Positions 1-8,435 of a DNA stretch of 64,000 nt are shown piece by piece. How positions within the stretch are numbered: position 1 is the stretch's first letter; each line of letters begins with the position of its first letter. The notes below the pieces were generated by a model. That model made no database searches. It saw nothing but the letters and a program-made list of their open reading frames with translations, and was not told where the DNA came from. The stretch covers positions 1 to 64,000 of the forward strand of contig NZ_NHOY01000069.1 in assembly GCF_002252755.1 (NCBI RefSeq). Direction: 5' to 3'. The stretch comes from Halorubrum sp. Hd13 (GTDB taxonomy: Archaea; Halobacteriota; Halobacteria; Halobacteriales; Haloferacaceae). A program made the position numbers and the translations under genes.

Positions 1-178
1 CTCACGGCTGCCCCTTTGAGCCCCACCCACACAGCACCGCACCTCTCACCTCCCCAGCCTCGTCGGTGGTCCTCCGCGTTGCTCCGGACCACCGACTCCC
101 TCGCGTGTGCGACTCGCGGCCACCGAGGGCGGCCGCTCGCCGGCGCGCGCCGACCGCGGCGTTCGTTTGTTTATAAAT
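1..178. repeat. Structured intergenic repeat, 3' half (copy A)
   Basis: The 3' half of a repeat family that also occurs at 17431-17795 and 26774-27135; this copy is cut by the window edge. Shared landmarks are CTCACGGCTGCCCCTTTGA at the start, CCTCCCCAGCCTCGTC, a hairpin, ACTCCCTCGC and a GGCGCGC box followed by an AT-rich end near TTTATAAATAG. The hairpin arms here pair GTCGGTGGTCC with GGACCACCGAC, whereas the other copies pair GTCAGTCGCC with GGCGACTGAC, so pairing is kept while bases differ. I see no coding sequence in it. Confidence 0.75.
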
Positions 179-212
179 AGAATCGGTACGGTCGCAGAAT
201 TCGTCGTTCGTC

Positions 213-773
213 TCAGCTCCGGCGCCGCGACAGCAGGCCGTTGCGTCCGATCCGGAACTGCCGGAGCACGGAGAAGCGGTTGACCCACAGCTGGTACGCG
301 CCCGTGAGGGCGAACGCGCCGAGCGAGAGGCTCGTCCAGAGGACCGGGTCGACCGCGGAGACGAGCGGGACGCCGAGCAGCGCCGCGAGGACGACGGTCA
401 GCGACGCGACGCCGAGCGCGCGGTACAGCTCCGACCACGTCACGCCGCCTTTCGCGACGATCTCCGTGTACAGAGACACGTCCCGCGCGTGCCGCGAGAG
501 CTCGATCGTCTGCGTCTCCCGGTCGTACTCGACCACACCCAGCTCCTCCAGCTTCGGCAGGTGCGTCTGGACGAGCGAGGTGTACACGCTCTCGCGGCAC
601 CGCTTCGGCGGCGGGCTCTCGCCCGTCTCGCGGCCCGCCACCAGCGTCGACAGCTCGTGAACCGTCACCACGCCGCCGACGCTCCCGAGCTGTTCGAGGG
701 CGCGCCGACGGCGCTCGTTCGCGAGGATGGCGTACACCTGCTCCGCCGGAAGGACTTCGGTTCTGAGTTTCAT
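213..773 (-). CDS. DUF7344-type winged-helix regulator with two membrane helices
   Basis: A 186-residue protein read from the ATG at 773. An earlier in-frame start (821) would add 16 residues that do not look like this family. Residues about 12-105 form a haloarchaeal winged-helix domain (AILANERRRRALEQL, then LPKLEELGVVEYDRETQTIE as recognition helix and wing). It is followed by two hydrophobic helices (about 120-140 and 145-165) and a basic tail, so it is probably membrane tethered. Such DUF7344 proteins are common haloarchaeal regulators, and this one stands divergently next to the SipW/TasA-like locus, so control of that locus is a reasonable inference. The operator and signal are unknown. 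Confident about the fold class, less so about the role. Confidence 0.75.
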   Translation of the reverse strand: MKLRTEVLPAEQVYAILANERRRRALEQLGSVGGVVTVHELSTLVAGRETGESPPPKRCRESVYTSLVQTHLPKLEELGVVEYDRETQTIELSRHARDVSLYTEIVAKGGVTWSELYRALGVASLTVVLAALLGVPLVSAVDPVLWTSLSLGAFALTGAYQLWVNRFSVLRQFRIGRNGLLSRRRS

Positions 774-1227
774 GAGTGAGGGTCCGACGCTCCGCGCGGC
801 ACGGAGATCGGTCGTTGGCACTACATCTTCCGTTGAGGGGATATGTATGCGCTCGCTACCCGCATTCGGATCGTGTTTCGTGGTACCTCGACCCGGGATT
901 CGGGCCCTCGAAACCGATAGCCCGCGTCCCCGCGAGCCCCGCGCCCTCGCTCCGATCGCCCTCGGCTTCGGGTCCGGTGCGGCAGGCGTCCCGTACCGCC
1001 CGCCGCGGTCGAAGTACGGGGTTCATGTCGCCGTTTTTGCCCAGAGTAGGGACGTCGAACCGCCGATCGAACGCGGCGTTTGACCGCGCGAACCGACCGT
1101 TCCACGGAATCGAACAGATCGTTCGACGGTGACGTGGCTGCGCGTAACTAGGTGGGTATCCCTCGGAGGGGAGAGTAACCGATTCGGTCAGCCCAGCGCG
1201 GACGGGGGGCGAGTCGGGGGAGAAAGC
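774..1227. other. Divergent intergenic region before the surface-fibre locus
   Basis: About 450 bp between the divergent regulator and the first fibre-like gene. It should hold both promoters, but no clear TATA element could be assigned for either. GC-rich open frames cross it on both strands and have no family features. A small hairpin-like TCCCTCGGAGGGGA at about 1158-1171 resembles the TCCCYWCGGGGA hairpins directly upstream of the next two paralogues. Confidence 0.4.
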
Positions 1228-2694
1228 ATGAGCCAAGACACAAACGACACAATCGGACTCTCGCGGCGCAAGCTGCTCGCCGGCCTCGGGGCCGTCGGCG
1301 TGGCCTCCGCGGGCGCGGGACTCGGTACCACGGCGTACTTCAACGACACGGAGACGTTCCAGGGCAACACGCTCACCGCGGGCGAGCTCGACCTGAAGCT
1401 GGACTACCGCGCAACGTACGCGGGCGGGACCGGGCGCATCGACGAGATCAACGGCTGGTATCCGGACTTCGACGTCGTCGAGGAGGAAGAGGGGGTCTAC
1501 CTCATCGGCGAGGCCCCGAGCATCGACGAGCCTGACGCTTGGGAGGACGAAGTCCAGACGCGCGACTTCTGTCTGCCCGACGTGGGACTGGTCAACGGCG
1601 ACGAGATTCCGGTCTTCGTCCTCGATGACGTGAAGCCCGGCGACTGCGGCGAGGTGACGATCAGCCTCCACATCTGTGACAACCCCTCGTGGGTGTGGAT
1701 GAACGGCGAGCTCACCGAGAACGCCCAGAACGGGTACTCGGAGCCCGAGCTGGAGGCGCTCGCGGAGATGGGACTGGATACGGACGACTCCGACGGCGAG
1801 GGTCAACTCGCCGACGCCATCGACGTGACGATGTGGTACGACGAGAACTGTAACAACGTCCTGGACGCCGACGCCGAGGAAGCAGGAGATTCGGTGTGCG
1901 TTCAGCTCGTGATCGACACGTCCGGGTCGATGGGCGGCAGCCGCCTCGACAACACCAAAAGCGGTGCCATACAGCTCGCACAGACAGTCCTCGACGCGAA
2001 CCCCGACAACTTAGTTGGGGTCACCGAGTTCGACAGCAGCGCGGACACCGTTCAGACGCTGACGGACGAGTTCGACGCCGTCGAAGACGCGATTAACGGA
2101 CTGAACGACGGTGGCGGTACCAACGCCCAAGCCGGCGTGGACGAAGGACAGGCCGAACTCGAGAACTGCCCCCCCGACGAACGCGTGATGGTCGTGTTCG
2201 GCGACGGCGATATCAACACCGACGGCCAGGCCGCAAAAGACGCCGGAACCGATATCTACGCGATCGGCGTCGGCAACGCGAGCTTCGATGACCTCGAAGA
2301 CCTCGCCAGCGTACCGCCGGAGGACTACGTGTTCTTCGCCACCGACGACGACGCGATCGAGCAGGTGTTCGGTCAGGTCGCCGAGACGATCACGGTCGGC
2401 GAGGAGATCATCTTCGAGGGTTCGCTCGCGGACGCGATGGCGGAGCTAGAAGCGGGAATCGCGCTCGACGGTAACCGGTCTGTCGAGGGTCGACAGCCCT
2501 ACGAGGGCGGCCTCACCCAATGTATCGGCTTCGAGTGGTGCCTGCCGGCCGAGGTCGGCAACGAGGTCCAGACCGACTCCGTGGCCTTCGACCTCGGCTT
2601 CTACGCCGAGCAGTTCCGGCACAACGGCGACCCGCAGGTGACGTTCAACGGGACGCAGGCGAACAGCACCAGCACCGGAAACGTGTCCCAGTAG
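1228..2694 (+). CDS. SipW-type secreted TasA-like protein with inserted vWA domain
   Basis: A 488-residue protein. The ATG at 1228 follows a purine-rich GGGGGAGAAAGC and puts the signal at the N-terminus. Residues 10-45 form a SipW-dependent signal: an SRRKLL twin-arginine-like start, a hydrophobic stretch, then GTTAYFNDTETF and NTLTAGELDL, the pattern seen in TasA/camelysin proteins. A beta-rich region ends near WYDENCNNV. A von Willebrand A domain follows (about 225-395) with the MIDAS motif DTSGSMG. The TasA-like chain then resumes at GSLADAMAELEAGIALDGN and closes with FDLGFYAEQFRHN. The vWA therefore sits inside a loop of the host fold. Probable surface fibre subunit with a metal-dependent adhesion domain. 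First of five related genes. Function inferred from fold and context. Confidence 0.85.
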   Translation: MSQDTNDTIGLSRRKLLAGLGAVGVASAGAGLGTTAYFNDTETFQGNTLTAGELDLKLDYRATYAGGTGRIDEINGWYPDFDVVEEEEGVYLIGEAPSIDEPDAWEDEVQTRDFCLPDVGLVNGDEIPVFVLDDVKPGDCGEVTISLHICDNPSWVWMNGELTENAQNGYSEPELEALAEMGLDTDDSDGEGQLADAIDVTMWYDENCNNVLDADAEEAGDSVCVQLVIDTSGSMGGSRLDNTKSGAIQLAQTVLDANPDNLVGVTEFDSSADTVQTLTDEFDAVEDAINGLNDGGGTNAQAGVDEGQAELENCPPDERVMVVFGDGDINTDGQAAKDAGTDIYAIGVGNASFDDLEDLASVPPEDYVFFATDDDAIEQVFGQVAETITVGEEIIFEGSLADAMAELEAGIALDGNRSVEGRQPYEGGLTQCIGFEWCLPAEVGNEVQTDSVAFDLGFYAEQFRHNGDPQVTFNGTQANSTSTGNVSQ

Positions 2695-2774
2695 ACACGC
2701 GACTCCGAGCGGGACACCCGCTCCCCCGGGCGACGCTCGCCCGGTTCCCGGTTCGGCGCCTTCGGGCGGCCGAC

Positions 2775-2813
2775 GCGGCGGTTCGCGACCGCCGCCGGGA
2801 GTTCCCTTCGGGG
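2775..2813 (+). promoter_or_regulatory. Twin hairpin leader before second fibre gene
   Basis: Two adjacent inverted repeats end 10 bases before the ATG at 2824. The first pairs GGCGGT (2777-2782) with ACCGCC (2788-2793). The second is TTCCCTTCGGGGA (about 2802-2813). The same pair, with the same spacing to the start codon, precedes the next paralogue at 4248-4287. Nothing comparable lies upstream of other genes in the window. Confidence 0.55.
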
Positions 2814-2823
2814 ATGATACACA

Positions 2824-4179
2824 ATGAACGACGACAAAATCGGACTATCGCGGCGCAAGATGCTGGTCGGACTCGGTGCGGTGGGCGTGGCCTCCGCTGG
2901 CGCGGGCCTCGGCACCACGGCGTACTTCAACGACACGGAGTCATTCAACGGCAACACGCTGACGGCCGGCTCGCTCGACCTGTTCGTCCACGTCGACTAC
3001 TCTGAGGATCAGGGCAGTTACGCGCAGTACTCGACGCCCCCGGGAAGCTTCATCAACGGCAACGTCGTGGGGCAGCTTGACGACGGCGAAATCGTCACGC
3101 AGGAGGGCGAGGGTCTGAGCATTCAGGTCTCCGACCTGAAACCCGGCGACTCCGGTGAGGGCGAGTTCTGTTTCTCGATCGTCGACAACCCCGCGTACAT
3201 GTGGATGTGCGGCGAGGTGACCGCAAACGACGAGAACGGGCAGAATGAGCCCGAGATGGATTCGGGCGACGAAAGCACTGACGTGGGCGAACTCGCCGAC
3301 GCGATGCAGGTGACCGTCTCGTACTGCACCGACGGCGACGAGGATGATGGCGAGGAGATCGTCTCCGGCTCGCTCGCGGACGTGATGAGCGCGCTCGACA
3401 ACGGCGTACCGCTGTCGGGCGACGGAGACGCGGACGCGCCTATCGCGGACCGCCCCGCGTTCGAGGGCGTGGCTGCGCCCTTCGACGACGACAACGAGCC
3501 GGTGATCGCCGAGCAGTGCGTCTGCTTCGAGTGGGAGGTTCCCTTCGAGGTCGGCAACGAGATCCAGAGCGACTCCGTCGAGTTTGACTTCGAGTTCTAC
3601 GCGGTGCAGTCGCGTCACAACGACGGGACGCACAACCCCTGCATCACCTCCCGCGAGGTCGAGGGCTTCGGCAAGTTAGACTACGATGACGCCGACGTAC
3701 TGTGGGCCTCCAAGGCGCGCAACGGCGGCTCCAACACCTTCGAGCTGATCGTGGGCGACGACAACACGAACGCCGACACCGCTGACTACGACTTCGGCGG
3801 CAGCAGCTTCGACGGCGAGCTGACGGTCGCGTACGACGCCGACACCGGCGAAGCGACCCTCGAAATCGCGAACGGTACCACCGCTGACGTCAGCTACGCC
3901 GTCAGCAACGCCGCCGGCGACGTGATCTCCATCGTCGCGCGCGGCGACGACGCGAGCCACCTCGCGAGCGTCTCGAACGTCCGGGTCAACGGGAGCGCCC
4001 CGAGCGGCCCCGACGCGGTCGAAGCCGACGGCGCAGAGACCGTCTCCCTGCTGATCGAGGACGTTGACGCCAGCGCCGACTGGGAACTGACCGCGGACGT
4101 GGCGTTCGAGGGCCTGGACAACGACCCGAGCGCCTCGGACGAGAACCCCGCGGTGTACGTCGAGGTGATCGACGCGTAG
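2824..4179 (+). CDS. SipW-type secreted TasA-like protein with C-terminal beta domain
   Basis: A 451-residue protein. The N-terminus repeats the signal of its neighbour almost exactly (LSRRKMLVGLGAVG, then GTTAYFNDTESF and NTLTAGSLDL). The TasA-like region runs to about residue 265 and ends in VGNEIQSDSVEFDFEFYAV with QSRHN. There is no vWA domain: the chain goes straight from VSYCTDGDEDDGEE to GSLADVMSALDNGVPL, which marks the loop where the paralogues carry theirs. About 185 further residues form a separate beta-rich region (FELIVGDDN, DGELTVAYDADTGEATLEI, ending VYVEVIDA), which looks like an added interaction or anchoring domain. It has many Asp/Glu and no C-terminal membrane anchor. Probable major fibre subunit or adhesin; role inferred. 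Confidence 0.8.
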   Translation: MNDDKIGLSRRKMLVGLGAVGVASAGAGLGTTAYFNDTESFNGNTLTAGSLDLFVHVDYSEDQGSYAQYSTPPGSFINGNVVGQLDDGEIVTQEGEGLSIQVSDLKPGDSGEGEFCFSIVDNPAYMWMCGEVTANDENGQNEPEMDSGDESTDVGELADAMQVTVSYCTDGDEDDGEEIVSGSLADVMSALDNGVPLSGDGDADAPIADRPAFEGVAAPFDDDNEPVIAEQCVCFEWEVPFEVGNEIQSDSVEFDFEFYAVQSRHNDGTHNPCITSREVEGFGKLDYDDADVLWASKARNGGSNTFELIVGDDNTNADTADYDFGGSSFDGELTVAYDADTGEATLEIANGTTADVSYAVSNAAGDVISIVARGDDASHLASVSNVRVNGSAPSGPDAVEADGAETVSLLIEDVDASADWELTADVAFEGLDNDPSASDENPAVYVEVIDA

Positions 4180-4247
4180 GCGAACGCGCCGCGGCGGGGG
4201 GGGGCGCTCCCCCATCACCCACACCGGACCCGCGCGGGCGGCCGGAA

Positions 4248-4287
4248 CGGCGGTTCGACTCCGCCGGTGGGACTTCCCTACGGGGAA
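4248..4287 (+). promoter_or_regulatory. Twin hairpin leader before third fibre gene
   Basis: CGGCGG (4248-4253) pairs with CCGCCG (4261-4266), followed by the perfect inverted repeat TTCCCTACGGGGAA (4274-4287), which ends 8 bases before the ATG at 4296. It matches the arrangement at 2775-2813, with changes that keep the pairing. Possible roles are RNA processing, translation control or partial termination within the operon. Confidence 0.55.
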
Positions 4288-4295
4288 TTACACTC

Positions 4296-6023
4296 ATGGA
4301 AAATAAAGACAACATCGACACGATCGGACTCTCGCGGCGCTCGATCCTCGCCGGCCTCGGCGCGGTCGGGCTGGCGTCGGCGGGCGCGGGCTTAGGCACC
4401 ACGGCGTACTTCAACGACACCGAGTCGTTCGACGGCAACACGCTCACCGCCGGCCAGCTCGACCTCTTGGTCGACTGGCAGCAGACGTACGACTTCGGCG
4501 AGGGCCGCCACTTCGTCAGCGCGCACCCCGACCACGACGGCGACGGCGAGCAGTCGATCGCCGCCGACAACGACGCCGGCCAGATCAGGTACAGCGACTT
4601 CCCGGACGAGACCGACGATGACAGCAACGGAGCGAACATCCCCGTTCTGGACTGCGAGAACATCCCGCCGCTGTCGGAGGCGAAGTTCAACATCGACCCC
4701 GTCACTGGTGAGGAGATGGACAAGCTCGTCCAGCTCACCGACGTGAAGCCCGGCGACTCCGGCGAGATCACCTTCTCGCTGCACCTCTGTGACAACCCCG
4801 GTTACATCTGGATGCAGGCGGGCAACGTCAGCGACGACGGCGGCACCGAAACCGAGCCCGAACTAATCGTCGACCCCGATAACCTCGGCGACCTCGGCGA
4901 CGCCATCCAGGCGACGCTCTGGTACGACGAGGACTGCGACAACGTGTACGACGGCGCGGAGCCGGTCGACATCATGCTCACGCTCGACTTCTCGGGCTCG
5001 ATGCTGTACGACCAGTACGGCGGCGTCGTCAGCGACGACGACATCACCGTCGGCGGGACCACCTACTCCGAGACGACGAAGATCGACCTCGTCGAGCTCG
5101 GCACCCGCCAGTTCGTCAGCTACCTCCAGTCGCAGGGCTCGGACGTTCAGGTCGGCGTCGCGTACTTCGACGGCGATAACGACGGGAACCCGCGCGTGGG
5201 ACTACTTGAGCCTCTGACGGTCGACCTCGACGACGTTGACGCGGCGCTCACCGGGCTCCGTCAGAAGCTCGCGAACGTCGTGAGCGGTCCGACGAACGAC
5301 CCGAACGTCAACGAGGGGGATCCGGACCCGTTCTCCAACGCGAGCAACATCGCGACCGGGACGTACATTGGCGCAGGCGTCGATGTCGCGCAGGAAGAAC
5401 TCACCGACAGCGGCCGGAGTGGCGCGGAAAAGCGCAACATCGTCCTCTCCGACGGTGAGTCGTTCAACGGCTCCGGTGGCTCTTCGTTCGCCTCTCCGGA
5501 AGATGCTGCGACCAGCGCGCGCTTAGGGCCGGGCGGAGAGATTCCCCCGTCGCCGCCTTCAGTCGAAACCGACGTCTACACGATCAACGTCGACGGCAGC
5601 GCCGCCACGCTACAGGCGATGGCGGGTCCGGCCGGCGGGTCGGGCGGCGACCCGACGTTCTTCAACGACGTCAGCGATCCGCTCAACATCCCATCGGTGT
5701 TCGGGAACCTCGCGGCGCAGACCGGACAGGAGAAGGTCATCATGGACGGCTCCCTCGCGGACGTGCTCGACGCGCTCGAGGACGGCGACGGGATTCCGCT
5801 CGACGGGAACCGGTCGACGCCGTACGACGAGTTCGACGACGACCCCGCCGACGCAAACCGCGAGCCGTTCGCGGGCGACGGCGTGATGCACTGCGTCGCG
5901 CTCGAATGGGAACTGCCGTTCGACGTGGGCAACGAGGTCCAGGGCGACACGCTCGGCTTCGACCTCGGCTTCTACACCGAGCAGGCGCGCCACAACGACG
6001 GGGCGGGACCCCAGTCGGCCTGA
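4296..6023 (+). CDS. SipW-type secreted TasA-like protein with inserted vWA domain (larger)
   Basis: A 575-residue protein with the same SipW-type N-terminus (SRRSILAGLGAVGLASAGAG, GTTAYFNDTESFDGNTLTAG). The TasA-like part runs to LWYDEDCDNV, is interrupted by a vWA domain (about 225-475; MIDAS DFSGSM, later TGTYIGAGVDVAQEEL), and resumes at MDGSLADVLDALEDG. It closes with VGNEVQGDTLGFDLGFYTE and QARHN. The insertion point equals that of the first gene, but this vWA is longer, with extra loops rich in Gly, Pro and Ser. Probably secreted and processed by the signal peptidase encoded downstream. The third of three full-length paralogues in tandem. Paralogy is directly visible; adhesive function is inferred. 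Confidence 0.83.
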   Translation: MENKDNIDTIGLSRRSILAGLGAVGLASAGAGLGTTAYFNDTESFDGNTLTAGQLDLLVDWQQTYDFGEGRHFVSAHPDHDGDGEQSIAADNDAGQIRYSDFPDETDDDSNGANIPVLDCENIPPLSEAKFNIDPVTGEEMDKLVQLTDVKPGDSGEITFSLHLCDNPGYIWMQAGNVSDDGGTETEPELIVDPDNLGDLGDAIQATLWYDEDCDNVYDGAEPVDIMLTLDFSGSMLYDQYGGVVSDDDITVGGTTYSETTKIDLVELGTRQFVSYLQSQGSDVQVGVAYFDGDNDGNPRVGLLEPLTVDLDDVDAALTGLRQKLANVVSGPTNDPNVNEGDPDPFSNASNIATGTYIGAGVDVAQEELTDSGRSGAEKRNIVLSDGESFNGSGGSSFASPEDAATSARLGPGGEIPPSPPSVETDVYTINVDGSAATLQAMAGPAGGSGGDPTFFNDVSDPLNIPSVFGNLAAQTGQEKVIMDGSLADVLDALEDGDGIPLDGNRSTPYDEFDDDPADANREPFAGDGVMHCVALEWELPFDVGNEVQGDTLGFDLGFYTEQARHNDGAGPQSA

Positions 6024-6201
6024 TCCGATCGCGGCCGGGACGAACGACCGCCGTTCGCTTCGATGCGATCAGACCGGTATGAGGCCCGTACCGCGCAGGT
6101 ACGGCCGTCGGTCCGCCCGGGTAGGGCGCGCATACATACCAGCGCGGTCAGCGTAGGAGAACCATCGACGACACGGCCGTTCGGAGCCGCAACGACGAAT
6201 A

Positions 6202-6987
6202 ATGACACAAAAGGAATCGAAACTCACGCGGCGGGAGGCACTCGCGGGCGTCGGAGCCGTCGGCTTCGCGACCCTCGGGGCCGCCTCCGGACGGCGAACG
6301 GGAACAGACAGCTGGGGTGAGTATACGGACTACACCTACGCGCAGACCGACCAGCCGTGGGACCTGCTCGTCGGCTGGCGGCGGACCGAGAACGGGATGG
6401 TCGTCGATTCGAGCCCGACGGACGCCGAAGACGACGTCGAGGCGGCCGGAATCCGTCTCGTCGACGTCGACAACGCCCTGCCCCACGACACCGGGACCGC
6501 GAGCGTGGGCCTCCGCTTGGAGGACCCCGCGGGCGTAGCGCCCGACGGCGTCCGGGTGTGGCTGAAGATCGGCCCGGCCCTCGACGGCCCCGACGTGAGC
6601 GCGGTCGACCGCGCGCTCGCCGACCGCATCCGGCTGGAGGTCCGGTACGACACCGGCCTCCTCGGGGTCGGCGCGTGCGCGGGCGCCGAGAGCGACTTCG
6701 CCGGCTACGGCGAGCTGATCGCCGCCGGCACGCTCGCGGAACTCAACGCCGACCCGGTGGCGACGGGGATCGAACTCGATCCCACGCTGCTCGGGAACGG
6801 TTGTCTCACGACCGAGGAGCGCCGCTGTCTGACCTTCACCTGGGAGTTCGACGGGGAGGACGGTAACGCCGGACAGGGCGGTGCCGTCGACTTCGACGTG
6901 CGGTTCGCCGCCGACGAGTGCGGCTCCGAGGGGAACCCCTTCGACCAGAACGAGACGACCGGAGACACCAGTGAGGGGCCACTATGA
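6202..6987 (+). CDS. Divergent TasA-like secreted protein
   Basis: A 261-residue protein starting at the ATG at 6202. The N-terminus has a TRREALAGVGAVGFATLGAA export signal, but the AYFNDTE/NTLTAG block of its upstream neighbours is lost. The middle aligns by motif (GTLAELNADPVATGIELD corresponds to GSLADV..L..G..LDGN). The end, VDFDVRFAADECGSEGNPF, corresponds to the FDLGFYAEQ.RHN close of the paralogues. Conserved Cys residues and an Asn/Thr-rich tail suggest an extracellular product. The last codons overlap the next start (ATGA), so the two are probably translationally coupled. It may be a minor or capping subunit of the presumed fibre; that is inference. Confidence 0.65.
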   Translation: MTQKESKLTRREALAGVGAVGFATLGAASGRRTGTDSWGEYTDYTYAQTDQPWDLLVGWRRTENGMVVDSSPTDAEDDVEAAGIRLVDVDNALPHDTGTASVGLRLEDPAGVAPDGVRVWLKIGPALDGPDVSAVDRALADRIRLEVRYDTGLLGVGACAGAESDFAGYGELIAAGTLAELNADPVATGIELDPTLLGNGCLTTEERRCLTFTWEFDGEDGNAGQGGAVDFDVRFAADECGSEGNPFDQNETTGDTSEGPL

Positions 6988-8435
6988 CCCCCGGAAACGA
7001 CGCGGGACGGCGCCCGAGCCGCCTGAGCCGGCGCCGGCTCCTCGCGAGCATCGGCGGCGTCGGCGCCGTCGGGATGGCGAGCGGCCTCGGGACCGGCGCG
7101 TACCTCTCGGACCGCGAGACGTTCCCGGGCAACGCCTTCGGCGCCGGCGAGGTCGAGCTGGTCGTGGACACCGCGATCTCCGACGGGACCTTCGCGGTCG
7201 ACGTGTCGGGAATTGGACGCGGCCCGGACAAGAGGGCCTCCGACTCGTTTAATGTCGAAGTTCGGACGAACCCCGCCAGGGTCTGGCTCGCGGCGAAGTG
7301 TCCCACGGTCAACGACGACCTTTCGGACGCCCTCGAAGTCGACGTCCGCGTGGACGGGAGTTCGATCACGGGCGGGTTCCGCTCGTTCGCCACGGTCGCT
7401 GCCGAACTCGTCGACGGCGAACGGATCGACACCGGCTGTCTCGATCCCGAGAGTCCGATCGAGGTCGAGGTCTTCGCGGAGCTCCCCGTCGACGCGCCGG
7501 ATTCGCTGTCTGGACAAAACACTTCACTCTCGTTCCGGCTGTACGCCGAGCAGTGTCGCCACGTCTCCGAGGCGGACGCGGCGGGGTCGAACCCCTTCGC
7601 CGACCGGGTCTGTGAGGAGTCGGAGAACGAGTGCCTCGCGTGCGACGACGAGTTCGGGAAGGCGGAATTCGGCGACTCGCCGGTCGCGGTCGGGGACACG
7701 CTCTCGCTGATCGAACTCCCCGCGGGCGCGGACGGTCACGAGATCGCTATCACCGCGGTCGAGACGAAAGACGAGGGGGGCAACGCCGAAACGGTCGGCG
7801 TCGAGTTCACCCTCCAAGACGCCGACGGGAACCCCCGACCGGACATGTGCAAGGTCGAGATCAAGGGCGGGCAAGAGACCGAGTCCTACGAGATCGACCC
7901 GGCGTCTCCGGAGACGGGTAAGATCGTGTTCGCGCCCCTGAAACCCGACAAGGACAAGCGACACGGGATCAGCAACATCGTCGTCTTCGTCTGTTCCGAT
8001 TCGGGCGACGGCGACGACCCCGACGAGGACGAGACGGTCGACTGCGTCGTCTGCGACGACGAGAACGCCTCGCTCGCGACGCTCGACGTCCGCTACCGCG
8101 GCGACGACGAGCCGTCGGTCACCGTCGTCTCGACGAAGGGGGGCACCGGCGGGACGCTCTTCGAGGGCACGGTCGCCGACGGGGACGTGTTCACCCTCGA
8201 CGGGAGCGACGTGACTCGGAGCGGGAACAACGGCAACGGAAACGGCGGCGGCCAGACGGACAGACTCGGTCCGGAGGTCGAGATACGGGTCGAGGGCGGA
8301 GCGACGACCCCGATCCACGTGAGCTGCTCGGAGCTGCTCGCGGTCGGGATGCGGTTCGGACCCGACGACGAGTTCGAGATCGCGGGCGGAACGACCACTG
8401 ACGAGAGACCGATATGCGGCACGGAGGCGAACTGA
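6984..8435 (+). CDS. SipW-type TasA-like protein with DUF7467-like C-terminal domain
   Basis: A 483-residue protein with a recognisable SipW-type N-terminus (SRRRLLASIGGVGAVGMASG, GTGAYLSDRETFPGNAFGAG). A shortened TasA-like region ends in LSFRLYAEQCRHV. Two added domains follow: a beta-rich section at about 215-340 (FGKAEFGDSPVAVGDTLSLIEL), and after DCVVCDDENASLATLDVRY a domain resembling haloarchaeal DUF7467, with LGPEVEIRVEGG, IHVSCSELLAVGM and FEIAGGTTT. A Gly/Asn linker lies near residue 430. Its start overlaps the preceding gene by ATGA and its stop overlaps the signal peptidase start (TGATG), tying these proteins to their presumed processing enzyme. The DUF assignment is from memory of the motif. 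Confidence 0.75.
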   Translation: MTPGNDAGRRPSRLSRRRLLASIGGVGAVGMASGLGTGAYLSDRETFPGNAFGAGEVELVVDTAISDGTFAVDVSGIGRGPDKRASDSFNVEVRTNPARVWLAAKCPTVNDDLSDALEVDVRVDGSSITGGFRSFATVAAELVDGERIDTGCLDPESPIEVEVFAELPVDAPDSLSGQNTSLSFRLYAEQCRHVSEADAAGSNPFADRVCEESENECLACDDEFGKAEFGDSPVAVGDTLSLIELPAGADGHEIAITAVETKDEGGNAETVGVEFTLQDADGNPRPDMCKVEIKGGQETESYEIDPASPETGKIVFAPLKPDKDKRHGISNIVVFVCSDSGDGDDPDEDETVDCVVCDDENASLATLDVRYRGDDEPSVTVVSTKGGTGGTLFEGTVADGDVFTLDGSDVTRSGNNGNGNGGGQTDRLGPEVEIRVEGGATTPIHVSCSELLAVGMRFGPDDEFEIAGGTTTDERPICGTEAN

